DNA of 64,000 nucleotides from Solibacillus sp. FSL W7-1436 (lineage in GTDB: Bacteria > Bacillota > Bacilli > Bacillales_A > Planococcaceae): NCBI RefSeq assembly GCF_038007305.1, contig NZ_JBBOWV010000001.1, forward strand, positions 1,313,501-1,377,500. Direction: 5' to 3'. Under the pieces are notes generated by a model. The model did not search any database. It was not told where the DNA came from and saw nothing but the letters and a program-made list of their open reading frames with translations. The position numbers were made by a program, and so were the translations under genes. This document shows, one piece after another, positions 24,131 through 32,501 of the stretch. Position 1 is the first letter of the stretch. Each line of letters begins with the position of its first letter.

Positions 24131-25384
24131 TCAGTATTCTCTATAATAAGTTTCCATTTCGCTTCTATATTCAGCTTCCATTTCAGCTAGCCATTCATTA
24201 TGGGCAGACATCATCATGCATACACCACTTAAAAAAGTAGCTAATTCACCAAAAAAATTAACTATATTCTCTATATCTAACTTTTTAGACTTTTCAAAGT
24301 GTAAATTCATGTGTTTATCTGTAGGATACCTAAATTTGTCTGCTTGCCCATCAATATTATGAAGTTGATTAATATATTTTTCTACATTAGTTAAAGTCGT
24401 ATCATCTTCTGGAGCCTGAGCATGTTTTATAATATCTGACTTAATTGAATTCCATAAACCTAAAATACTATGTTTCTTATTATTCATTAATCCTACTGTC
24501 TCCTGAAAGCTATACGAGCATTCTTCAAATAAGATTTCCTTCATTGCAAGTTCAATTGCGTTTCTATAAAGATAGCACATAGGAATAAAAAGCAACCCAT
24601 TAAGTTTTCTATCTTTACTCATACAATCATAAAGATACTCAGCTGATTCAGTATAGGCTTTTACATATGGATAAAATTTGTCCTTACTATATGAATAACC
24701 AATTACACTTTGATAATAATAATCTCCACCTTCTTCTAAAAACACTGGTTTATACTCTTTAAACAACTCATCTTTTATATCTTTCTCAAGCAAATAACTT
24801 TCTAAAATTTCAAATGCTACCTCCATCTTATTAGCAAAGGCGAATAAATCAATATGTGTCTGCTTTTCGAAGAATGATCTAATACCATAATGCTTTTTGT
24901 TATCAAAGGGTTCCCTTTTAATTGTTATTCCAAAAGGATATCTAAAAGAATCGGATTCCTTATCGATATCATTCATGTCTTTTAAAAATGCTTCAAGCCA
25001 TTGAAATGCCTCCCGATTTTTTACCACATTATCTTTTATGTGCGGATGTACTGCTTCAAGAAGCAACGATAAATTATGAAACGTGTCTTTTATAAAGTCT
25101 TTTCTGTTCTCTAAGTCTAAAGTGTATTTAAACCCTATTGCTTTGAGAAGTAGCTCAAGGCTATGTCGGTAAAGGTATGCTAATGAGAAAAAATATGTAT
25201 CTAATTTACTGATATCAGCCTTTTCAAAAATATACTCAGTAATAAGATGTGCAGACTCCTTAAACATTAATGCATATTTTGCGAATTCCTCTTTTATATC
25301 ACTGTTACCTTTCAAAACTATTAATCTATCCATATTATTTTTCTTAAAAAAATCCGGATTTTCTTTTATCCATTTTGTGACCAT
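24131..25384 (-). CDS. Unrecognised protein with two HEPN-like repeats, partner of HerA ATPase
   Basis: 417 residues from the ATG at 25384, 8 nt behind GGGGGG. The protein is an internal duplication. Repeat 1 has YLYRHSLELLLKAIG at about residue 70, a HNLSLLLEAVHPHI stretch and DSFRYPFG at about 146. Repeat 2 has YLYRNAIELAMKEIL at about 271, HSILGLWNSIKSDI and DKFRYPTD at about 350. An R-x(4)-E helix followed by a distant D-x-FRYP resembles HEPN-like or AbiV-like all-helical folds, but the R-x4-6-H RNase motif is not clearly present. It is encoded 82 nt downstream of a HerA-type ATPase on the same strand, in a cassette rich in defence genes, so an effector or sensor role in a two-gene defence system is inferred. 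I do not recognise a named family. Confidence 0.6.
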   Translation of the reverse strand: MVTKWIKENPDFFKKNNMDRLIVLKGNSDIKEEFAKYALMFKESAHLITEYIFEKADISKLDTYFFSLAYLYRHSLELLLKAIGFKYTLDLENRKDFIKDTFHNLSLLLEAVHPHIKDNVVKNREAFQWLEAFLKDMNDIDKESDSFRYPFGITIKREPFDNKKHYGIRSFFEKQTHIDLFAFANKMEVAFEILESYLLEKDIKDELFKEYKPVFLEEGGDYYYQSVIGYSYSKDKFYPYVKAYTESAEYLYDCMSKDRKLNGLLFIPMCYLYRNAIELAMKEILFEECSYSFQETVGLMNNKKHSILGLWNSIKSDIIKHAQAPEDDTTLTNVEKYINQLHNIDGQADKFRYPTDKHMNLHFEKSKKLDIENIVNFFGELATFLSGVCMMMSAHNEWLAEMEAEYRSEMETYYREY

Positions 25385-25466
25385 CGATATTTCCCCCCTT
25401 TGAATTGTTTCCTGCAATCATAAATACTTTATCTACTACAAAGTAAACCACCAATTCTTTCGGTAT

Positions 25467-27350
25467 TCAGTTAGTATCTATATCCCACAAATCACAAAGA
25501 TTTACATTATCGCTGCTTGGCCTATTTGCTTTTTCATGAACCTGTTCTACCTGTAAAAGTATCGGCATAGTTAAAGCCGTACCCGAAACTATACACGTAC
25601 CACTAGAAAGAGTGGGTATTGCATTTTTAGAGACCCTATCCAAAGTTGGAATAGTATTATCTATCATATCCAAATCCTTATCATTAACTAACCTATGTAT
25701 AAAGTAATTATGAACTTGGGAAATAATTGTTGGTGAAATATCATAAGGTCGCTGACTACTAATTGTTAAGAAAAAGCCAAACTTTCTACCCTCCTTGATA
25801 ATTTCTTCAAATAATTCTAATCGATAACTATGCCAACCTGTCTCTTTATTTACTATTTGGCTCGATAGTATATTATGGGCTTCATCAATTATCAAATGTA
25901 CTGTCTTGTCAATATTATTCTGATGTGTTTGCTTTTTATGATTATCGAAAAGCATTTTAGCTATTAAAGAGGGCATAACTTTTTTTATATCTACACTACA
26001 CTCCCTGAAAGAATAAATTGTAATAAGCGAAGATTGTGTTATTGTATCTTCAGTTATCTCTATAATTTGTTCAAGCTCTTTAACTTTAGATTCAATCCTA
26101 TGAATTAAAGGGTTTATATGGTCAAATTGTGCATAACGATTTAACATATCACTAGCAAGTTGTAACTTAGCGTTGAATATAAAATAATCACACCAGCCAA
26201 TATCCATATTATCTAATTCAGAACACCAATAAACTAAATACTCGTACCCAGATTGAACTTTGTATGTTTGTTTTACATCATCAACAGTATTAAAATGAGC
26301 TAATCCATTAATAAAGAAATAATTACTCTGAGTATGCCATTGAATGGATCTAATCCTTTCCAAAAATCGGTCATGTTCCTGACCTTCCCAATCTTTCGAA
26401 AGATAATCAATTATTTCCTTAATATACTCAAAGACTTCCCTTGATGAATGTACTAGGGATTTAGCAAACAAATATGGTAGCCAATTCTGAATCCCCCAGC
26501 CATTTTCATTTGCATATTCCATCCTACTTAATAGTCTTTTAATAAATGGTTTTTGGGTTTGTTCAGTTGCACTAAATAAAACTGATAATATCTCTGGAGA
26601 GTAGAAATATTCTGAGGAAATCTTTAACTTATCCTCATTATTATCTGAAATAGTACTTAGATTTATAATGCTAATATCTGAATCCTCAAGACCAAATACA
26701 CCTCTATGAGCATACTCTCCATTAAAATCGAAAAGATGAAACGCACTTTTCATTCCTATCTTATTTGCACCAATAGTCTTGAACAACTCATAATATAATT
26801 TAGCTATGGTATTAGATTTGCCACTCCCAGTATTACCAAATATGCCAATATGTGATGCAAAAAAAGAGTTGATTGAAAAATCTACTGGAATATTTTCATG
26901 AATAGAGTTGCCTATAGAAAAAGTTAAATCAGTGCTTTGTACATTTGCTGTTCTACTACCTGCATAGATATCTATAATATCCTGTTTCCTTGGTACATAT
27001 ACGAGGTTTCCGATCATTGGCAAATGTTTAACACTATTATCAAATCTTTTATTATCTAAGTAACCAACTATTTGTACTTCTAATATCCGAGAGATTGTTC
27101 CCTTGCTAAACCGATAATCTTTTTCTTGTAGTTTTTTAGGGTTCAATAAGTCTTCAATATATTCCGCATCTATTTTTCCAACTAAGTATAAAAAGCCCTT
27201 TTTAATAATAACAAAGCTATTCACTGATATATTATTTATTATCTCTCCTTCGTAATTAAAAGAAGTATGGTTTAGGTCGCTATACATTTGTACCTTCACC
27301 CTTGTACCTCTTACCTCTATTACACTGCCTACTTCAAGTGGTAGCCTCAT
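25467..27350 (-). CDS. HerA/FtsK-type ATPase (DUF87)
   Basis: 627 residues. The N-terminal about 130 residues are beta-rich like the HAS barrel of HerA. The Walker A is GIFGNTGSGKSNTIAKLYYE (GNTGSGKS at about 172-179), and Walker B is TVHLIIDEAHNILSS. The downstream FFLTISSQRPYDISPTIISQ and NYFIHRLVNDKDLDMID are typical of HerA hexameric translocases. In archaea HerA works with NurA in end resection. In bacteria related ATPases pair with Sir2, DUF4297 or other effectors in anti-phage systems. Here the only co-directional partner is the duplicated HEPN-like protein. The ATG is preceded by GAGGGG. The promoter must lie within or over the recombinase fragment on the opposite strand. Confidence 0.82.
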   Translation of the reverse strand: MRLPLEVGSVIEVRGTRVKVQMYSDLNHTSFNYEGEIINNISVNSFVIIKKGFLYLVGKIDAEYIEDLLNPKKLQEKDYRFSKGTISRILEVQIVGYLDNKRFDNSVKHLPMIGNLVYVPRKQDIIDIYAGSRTANVQSTDLTFSIGNSIHENIPVDFSINSFFASHIGIFGNTGSGKSNTIAKLYYELFKTIGANKIGMKSAFHLFDFNGEYAHRGVFGLEDSDISIINLSTISDNNEDKLKISSEYFYSPEILSVLFSATEQTQKPFIKRLLSRMEYANENGWGIQNWLPYLFAKSLVHSSREVFEYIKEIIDYLSKDWEGQEHDRFLERIRSIQWHTQSNYFFINGLAHFNTVDDVKQTYKVQSGYEYLVYWCSELDNMDIGWCDYFIFNAKLQLASDMLNRYAQFDHINPLIHRIESKVKELEQIIEITEDTITQSSLITIYSFRECSVDIKKVMPSLIAKMLFDNHKKQTHQNNIDKTVHLIIDEAHNILSSQIVNKETGWHSYRLELFEEIIKEGRKFGFFLTISSQRPYDISPTIISQVHNYFIHRLVNDKDLDMIDNTIPTLDRVSKNAIPTLSSGTCIVSGTALTMPILLQVEQVHEKANRPSSDNVNLCDLWDIDTN

Positions 27351-27353
27351 TGT

Positions 27354-27503
27354 TCATACCCCTCAATTCCTGATGAAGAAAGAAAGTTATTCTTACACCG
27401 TATCATCAAAGAGGTTCATGTCACTAAAGGGGAAAAACCTAAAGACCGTACAATAAAGAATGTTGTTTTCAAATTTAATAACGAGGATATATTTATGGAA
27501 TAG
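27354..27503 (+). pseudogene. C-terminal remnant of a second large serine recombinase
   Basis: A 49-codon frame ending at TAG 27501-27503, with no start. It reads SIPDEERKLFLHRIIKEVHV, then TKGEKPKDRTIKNVVFKFNN. This matches the C-terminal segment of large serine recombinases and, in particular, aligns with the resident recombinase here ([18 protein letters not shown] ... [12 protein letters not shown]). A strong terminator follows directly. The rest of the gene has been lost, probably when the HerA block arrived. It is evidence that this cassette was assembled from at least two recombinase-bearing units. Confidence 0.75.
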
Positions 27504-27532
27504 GAGAAAGGGGACCATCCTTTCTCCTTTTT
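27503..27532 (+). terminator. Terminator of the recombinase remnant
   Basis: Perfect stem GGAGAAAGG / CCTTTCTCC with a 7-nt loop and five T residues on the plus strand. It still insulates the downstream CBASS operon. Confidence 0.88.
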
Positions 27533-27644
27533 GCCCTTTCAATATAGAAGTATTTGCAAATTTAGGAAATGGTGATATGCTCCTTAAAAAATCCTCTAAA
27601 GGTATAGGTTATTCTTTTTAATAGATTATTAATAACACCATATA

Positions 27645-27673
27645 TTGTGGGAACAAATATTCTATGTTACTAT
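27645..27673 (+). promoter_or_regulatory. Possible sigma-A promoter of the CBASS operon
   Basis: TTGTGG and TACTAT separated by 17 nt, 60 nt upstream of the CD-NTase start. AAAGGGG provides the ribosome site. The match to consensus is moderate. Confidence 0.45.
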
Positions 27674-27733
27674 ATTTAGTATGATGGTTGGTAACATAAA
27701 ACAATTGATAAACAATACGAAAGGGGATTTGTA

Positions 27734-28915
27734 ATGCCTGAAAAAATATATAAAAAAGGTGTTTTAGAAGAAATGATTGATCAACTAGATTTACCTGATT
27801 ATGTTGTTGAAAAAACAATTCAAAGATATAAGTCGTTGGGAGAATGGCTTAATAGAGAAAATAGTTCTTTCAAAGATGTAGATATAAACATATTTCCTCA
27901 AGGCTCTTTTGCATTAGGTACTACTATAAAACCTATTATCGAACAAGAAGAATATGATTTAGACATGGGTTGTAAAGTCATTATCCCAAACTTTAAGTCT
28001 TTATTTACACAGGAACAATTAAAAGAAATGGTTGGTACTGAACTAGAAAGTTATCGTGTAGCAAAGGGTATCAAGCAGGAACTAGAAAAGAAGCACCGCT
28101 GTTGGAGATTAGAGTATATGGATGAGGTTAAATTTCATTTAGATATAGTTCCATGTATACCATTAAATATTGATAAGCAATCGGTCTACAAAAAACAATT
28201 GGAAGATACTTTTAATTATGAAGAATCCTTAAACAAATCTGTGGTCGACGCTGCTATAAACATAACTGATGATCAACTTGAAAATTATTCCATTATCTCG
28301 CAAGACTGGAATATTAGTAATCCAGAAGGATATTTGAAATGGTTTGAGAGTCGCATGACAATGGGCGACTTCGGAATATACAATCGTTCTTCCATAACGC
28401 CTGTTCCAATTTATGGCAGAAAAACCATTCTTCAAAGATGTATTCAATTGTTAAAGAGACATCGCGATAATATGTTTGGAGAAAATGATAGTAAGCCGAT
28501 TTCTATCATTATAACAACTTTGGCAGCTAGAGCCTATAATGGAGAATTGAATTTAGAAGAAGCATTGATGAATCTATTGGAAAATATGCCAACATATATT
28601 AACCCTAGTACTCCCAGAGTTCCCAATCCTGTGAACCCCAATGAAGATTTTACAGACAGGTGGGATACGTCAGAAGGAAAGAAATTAGATTTAGAAGGAA
28701 ATTTCAAAAACTGGTTATTACAAGCGAAAGTTGATTTTAACAACTTATTAAAAACGGAAAGTTATGAAACAGCTAGCTTAATCTTAAATAATAAATTCTC
28801 TTTGAATATAGATAACAACTTTTTAAATAAGACATACAATCTTAAAAGTAACAAACAGAGAAATGTCACTAGCCTACCAATAAATCCACCGAAGCCTTGG
28901 GGTGATGCATATTAA
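27734..28915 (+). CDS. cdn: CBASS CD-NTase (cyclic oligonucleotide synthase)
   Basis: 393 residues, typical CD-NTase length. The catalytic core is intact: NIFPQGSFALGTTIKPI (Gly57-Ser58), then EEYDLDMGC (Asp75, Asp77) and the third acidic residue in KFHLDIVP (Asp137). CD-NTases make cyclic di- or trinucleotides upon phage infection and activate a partner effector. The next two genes encode an E2-like protein and a two-helix membrane protein, giving the layout of type II-short CBASS. The C-terminus reads PPKPWGDAY and does not end in the Gly that E2-type partners join to targets in studied systems. The clade (CdnG or another) needs a comparison. It is preceded by an AAAGGGG ribosome site. Confidence 0.88.
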   Translation: MPEKIYKKGVLEEMIDQLDLPDYVVEKTIQRYKSLGEWLNRENSSFKDVDINIFPQGSFALGTTIKPIIEQEEYDLDMGCKVIIPNFKSLFTQEQLKEMVGTELESYRVAKGIKQELEKKHRCWRLEYMDEVKFHLDIVPCIPLNIDKQSVYKKQLEDTFNYEESLNKSVVDAAINITDDQLENYSIISQDWNISNPEGYLKWFESRMTMGDFGIYNRSSITPVPIYGRKTILQRCIQLLKRHRDNMFGENDSKPISIIITTLAARAYNGELNLEEALMNLLENMPTYINPSTPRVPNPVNPNEDFTDRWDTSEGKKLDLEGNFKNWLLQAKVDFNNLLKTESYETASLILNNKFSLNIDNNFLNKTYNLKSNKQRNVTSLPINPPKPWGDAY

Positions 28916-29618
28916 TATTAAAGAATTAGAAATGTTTTTAGAAAGTAACCCCCAAATGTCTTTGGCTCCTTCAAACAACGAAGAGTACGTTGTTAAAGGG
29001 ATCTTGTCTCTAGATATAACGGATGAATCCTATGGAAATATAAAGGACGAGTTTTTAATAAAGATTGTCATCCCTAAAATTTTCCCAAATGAGATTCCGA
29101 CTGTCTACGAAATCGGAGAGAGATTTCCCAAAACGTTGGATTATCATGCGTATCCCGATTCATCTCTATGTTTAGGATCGCCAATGAGCTTGAAGAAACG
29201 TATTAAGGACAACCCTACTTTAGATGGCTTTATTCATTCATGTGTGGTTCCATACTTCTATGCAATTTCACTTAGACTTCAAGGTGAGGAAAACTTTGTA
29301 TTTGGTGAGTTATACCACGGTATAGATGGTATTATTCAGGATTATGTGGAAGTTTTTGAACTTAAATATATTGATCAGGTAATTAACTTATTAGATATAT
29401 TAAGTCAAAAACCAAATAGAGGTAATAAAAAGAAGTGTCCGTGTGGTTGTGAACGCATTGTAACAAAATGTTCTTTCCATAAAAAAATACTTGAATATAG
29501 AAATGTGATGACTCGGAAGGAATTTTCTATTGATAAAGATATTATTTCTCTTTATTACGATAAATGGAAAGAAAATCAAATGCAGAAACGTATGCGAAAA
29601 TTAATCCCTTATGCATAA
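28902..29618 (+). CDS. E2-like ubiquitin-conjugation-type protein of CBASS (Cap2 E2-only)
   Basis: About 238 residues; GTG 28902 or ATG 28905 start, inside the last codons of the CD-NTase gene. An E2-like fold is suggested by IKIVIPKIFPNEIPTVYEIG and the active-site region YHAYPDSSLCLGSP, whose Cys90 sits where E2 enzymes carry the catalytic cysteine. The C-terminus carries a compact CPCGC-x6-C-x2-H cluster (Cys179 to His193), which probably binds zinc and is an add-on to the E2 core. In type II CBASS, E2-like enzymes conjugate the CD-NTase C-terminus to a target to prime second-messenger synthesis. There is no E1 or JAB peptidase gene here, so this is the E2-only (short) form. Translation is coupled to both neighbours. 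Confidence 0.82.
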   Translation: MMHINIKELEMFLESNPQMSLAPSNNEEYVVKGILSLDITDESYGNIKDEFLIKIVIPKIFPNEIPTVYEIGERFPKTLDYHAYPDSSLCLGSPMSLKKRIKDNPTLDGFIHSCVVPYFYAISLRLQGEENFVFGELYHGIDGIIQDYVEVFELKYIDQVINLLDILSQKPNRGNKKKCPCGCERIVTKCSFHKKILEYRNVMTRKEFSIDKDIISLYYDKWKENQMQKRMRKLIPYA

Positions 29619-30448
29619 TGACAAAATATTATTTAGGGGTGATATCGGTAGTGAATAAGGTCTTATTTCAATGTTTATTAATCTTGTTACCAGTAATAGT
29701 AAGTATCTTTTACCCACTTCAAGAGATTGCCTACGGTATTCTCTCCCTGATAGGTATGGATGCAACAAATTTTGATGAAATGATAAAAAGCATTATTAAT
29801 AGTGAACGAGTAATTTCTATTATTGGCGGGTTTATTTTATCTATAATTATTTATATTTGGAGAACAAAAGCAAATAAAGACAAATTATTCAACTCTGGAA
29901 ACAAGTATAATGAGTATCCAATATGGGTATATTGGTTAGCCAGCAAAATTCTTGGCTATGGGAAGGTTAGTCTAGTAAGAGTACCTATGTATCTACAGTA
30001 TAAATTACTTTTGAAGGATATTTTCCCTGAAGTGATTGTTGATAGTGATGTAGAAGTAAAAGCTCAATCCATTAATGTCATCGAAAAGAATATGGATTAT
30101 CCATCAAATGAGTTGAATTTGATACTGGTTGATACCTATGAAATTACTGATAGCCAAATTCCAACAAACAAGGCTCATCTTCCTACTATTTTTATTAAAA
30201 GTGGTAATGAGATTGATAGCAATCGCTCTCTAAATCCCGAATATATAAAAGAGATAAGAAAAAGAACCAATGTCTATCACAAGAGTTATAAGAAATTAAA
30301 TGTATTTTGCACCACGAATACTAATCATAATCAATTAATCATAAATAAATGTTTTAAAAACGGTAGTAGAACAGGGTTTGAAAATATCATTGTGTATCAA
30401 GCCTCTCGAAGCAACTATTTGTTTAATAGGGGATATAAAGTGTTGTGA
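29618..30448 (+). CDS. Two-helix membrane effector of CBASS
   Basis: 276 residues from the ATG overlapping the E2 stop codon (TAATG); a GTG at about 29651, behind GGGGTG, is an alternative that would shorten it by 11 residues. Two transmembrane helices (about 14-34 and 65-82: VISIIGGFILSIIIYIW) form the N-terminal part. The remaining roughly 190 residues are soluble (NLILVDTYEITDSQIP, LPTIFIKSGNEID, KLNVFCTTNTNHNQLI). In CBASS this position is held by the effector: binding of the cyclic nucleotide to the soluble domain would make the helices disrupt the membrane. The soluble domain was not recognised with certainty (SAVED-, STING- or phosphohydrolase-like are options). Confidence 0.72.
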   Translation: MTKYYLGVISVVNKVLFQCLLILLPVIVSIFYPLQEIAYGILSLIGMDATNFDEMIKSIINSERVISIIGGFILSIIIYIWRTKANKDKLFNSGNKYNEYPIWVYWLASKILGYGKVSLVRVPMYLQYKLLLKDIFPEVIVDSDVEVKAQSINVIEKNMDYPSNELNLILVDTYEITDSQIPTNKAHLPTIFIKSGNEIDSNRSLNPEYIKEIRKRTNVYHKSYKKLNVFCTTNTNHNQLIINKCFKNGSRTGFENIIVYQASRSNYLFNRGYKVL

Positions 30449-30473
30449 TATTAAGAAGACCCTTGAGTAAATA

Positions 30474-30514
30474 GAAAAACAGGGTACTTACTTTATAATT
30501 GGATAAGTACCCTG
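30474..30514 (-). terminator. Terminator of the MNT gene
   Basis: Perfect stem CAGGGTACTTA / TAAGTACCCTG with a 13-nt loop, followed by TTTTT on the minus strand; it faces the end of the CBASS operon and could serve both. Confidence 0.8.
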
Positions 30515-30589
30515 ATCCGTTATCTGATTAACAAAGCAATTATAATAATGATTCGAATACCCAGAAAATTACTCCTGACGAATAGACTG

Positions 30590-30913
30590 CTAATTATAAT
30601 CCCACTGGTTGTCCTCGGTTACATATGTAATGGTTGCTAGAATATTTGACTTTAAAGAAGGTTTAATATCATTTAATATGACTAACTCAATCGGCTTCTG
30701 AAAAAGATCCTCAAGGCTAATTTTTAAATCCATGTAATTATCAAAAGATAAATCCGCGTCGTTAAACTCTACGATCACATCAATATCGCTAGATTCTTTT
30801 TGTTCATCACGGCTATACGAGCCGAATAAACCAATTAGCTTTACACCATAATCTTCTTTCCATGTATTTAGGTTTTTTGATAATTCAGCAAGGATTACCT
30901 GTTTCGATAACAT
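30590..30913 (-). CDS. MNT-domain nucleotidyltransferase (MntA-like antitoxin), orphan
   Basis: 107 residues: minimal nucleotidyltransferase fold with LIGLFGSYSRDEQKESSDID (Gly31-Ser32; Asp43 and Asp45 in SSDIDVIVEF) and a third acidic position in KPIELVIL-type strand 4. MntA antitoxins add AMP to a Tyr of a HEPN toxin (HepT) and are normally encoded next to it. No HepT gene is adjacent here: the upstream neighbour is a histidine kinase gene and the downstream one converges. It may be an orphan antitoxin, act on another protein, or be a remnant. Its terminator and ribosome site are intact. Confidence 0.78.
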   Translation of the reverse strand: MLSKQVILAELSKNLNTWKEDYGVKLIGLFGSYSRDEQKESSDIDVIVEFNDADLSFDNYMDLKISLEDLFQKPIELVILNDIKPSLKSNILATITYVTEDNQWDYN

Positions 30914-31127
30914 ATCACCAGCACCATTTCCTACGTAAGTTATTTCCTTTCATTATTTTATCTCTCGTAGAAGAAAGTCCATTACCGTAATTGCACTAAC
31001 CACTCATTAGTTTAATAAGACATTTATAAAACAATTGCGCCCCGATTATGGGGTATTTTTTCTGTTGAATGGAATCGTTGTGTACTGCCCAGTAAATGAC
31101 TTGGTTAGCTAGTTGTGAGACTTCAAG

Positions 31128-32501
31128 TTAATTTAATGGGATGGTAAGTGTAAAAAGACTCCCTTTTCCTTTTTGACTTTCGACATTAATAGAACCTTGA
31201 TGAACTTTAATAATATAATTTACGATGGAAAGACCTAATCCTGATCCACTGCTTTGTTTTTTAGTTCTTGACTTTTCACCTCGAAAAAAGGGATTAAAAA
31301 TGTTTGGTATATCTTCCTCATCAATTCCTTGACCATCATCTCTCACTTTTACAATTAGGTGTTTATTTGTTTGTGCTACTTCAATAAATATTTCATTGCT
31401 TCCATATTGAATTGAATTGTCAACTAGGTTAGTCATTACCTGCCTTATCCTTTTAGGATCAAGTTTCATCTGAATAGGGGGAGCTTTGATAACATATTCA
31501 AGCTTTGTCTCATTACGAATCAAATCAAATTTCACTTTATCCAACATCTCTTCAAAGTAATGATTTACATTCACAACTTCTTTATGAATTGGAAGTTCCT
31601 CTATTTCCATTTTCGAGTATTCGAACAGGTCTTCAATTAAGTTATCTAAGTGATTTGATTTATCATAAATAACTCTCAGATACCTTTCACGCATTTCTTG
31701 ATCCCTTGCTACTCCATCTAGTAAACCTTCAACATATCCCTTTATTGAAGATAAAGGTGTTCGTAAGTCATGAGAGATACTGGCTATTAACACATTTCGT
31801 GATACTTCATATTGTTTTTGTTTCGCATAGGATTTTTTTAGGTGTTCTCTCATCAAGTTGAATCCCTGAATAAACCGGCCTATCTCATCATCCCTTTTAT
31901 ATGTTATGGGATAATCAAGATTTCCCACCCTCATTTCCTCTGTAGCTTGATAAATATGTCTTATCGGACCGAGTACCGTCCTTGTTATATACCATATCCA
32001 CCCAACAATTAGTAACATTAAAGTAATTAGACCAATTCCTAGACTAATAAAAATGAGCCGTAAGACATCTCGAAAAACACTAAAGGGTTTGCTTTTAAAT
32101 GAATTGGCTTCAATATCAATTCGCCATAATTCACCCAAAGGAGTATGGACATCTATTGTAAAATTACCAATGTCAATTAGATGATTCTGACTCTTATCTC
32201 TAGGTCGAAATTGTTTTGAGTCAAATAGTAATTCATTACTTTGTTCGTAAATAGATAAGTTAATATCGTAATAATCTAATAAAGGAACAAGATTTGTGTA
32301 AAAAAGTTGTTTATCGGATATATTATCTTCATTATCCCTAATATTCTTTTTTACATCTTTGAATAAAGCATTCAACTGGTCATCCTCTTGAGAATCAAAA
32401 TTTTCGGCTCCTATCAAAAATGAAGCAATTGTGGCAAGGATAGGAATGATTATTATTGATAAAAAGGCGAGAATCAGCCTATTTTTCAGACTTGATTTCA
32501 T
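31128..32501 (-). CDS. Membrane sensor histidine kinase of an ABC-transporter two-component system
   Basis: 457 residues. Two membrane helices (about 10-30 and 147-170) flank a roughly 115-residue extracytoplasmic sensor domain. HAMP (about 170-222), HisKA with SISHDLRTPLSSIKGYVEGL (His244), and an HATPase_c domain with NLVDNSIQYG, VRDDGQGIDEEDI and SGSGLGLSIV boxes are intact. It overlaps the response-regulator gene by 4 nt and lies at the end of an ABC ATPase-permease-regulator-kinase gene run on the minus strand. That arrangement is common for systems sensing and exporting cell-envelope antibiotics or bacteriocins, so such a role is inferred. Confidence 0.85.
   Translation of the reverse strand: MKSSLKNRLILAFLSIIIIPILATIASFLIGAENFDSQEDDQLNALFKDVKKNIRDNEDNISDKQLFYTNLVPLLDYYDINLSIYEQSNELLFDSKQFRPRDKSQNHLIDIGNFTIDVHTPLGELWRIDIEANSFKSKPFSVFRDVLRLIFISLGIGLITLMLLIVGWIWYITRTVLGPIRHIYQATEEMRVGNLDYPITYKRDDEIGRFIQGFNLMREHLKKSYAKQKQYEVSRNVLIASISHDLRTPLSSIKGYVEGLLDGVARDQEMRERYLRVIYDKSNHLDNLIEDLFEYSKMEIEELPIHKEVVNVNHYFEEMLDKVKFDLIRNETKLEYVIKAPPIQMKLDPKRIRQVMTNLVDNSIQYGSNEIFIEVAQTNKHLIVKVRDDGQGIDEEDIPNIFNPFFRGEKSRTKKQSSGSGLGLSIVNYIIKVHQGSINVESQKGKGSLFTLTIPLN

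Noticed and set aside
27392-27410. Sequence CACCGTATCATCAAAG resembling the attachment core
   Set aside because: It codes for part of the recombinase remnant (HRIIK), lacks the GGTTCACC half and is not flanked by cassette ends.
31035-31065. GCCCC / GGGGT mini-hairpin followed by T residues on the plus strand
   Set aside because: Stem of about 4 bp is too weak, and no plus-strand gene ends there.
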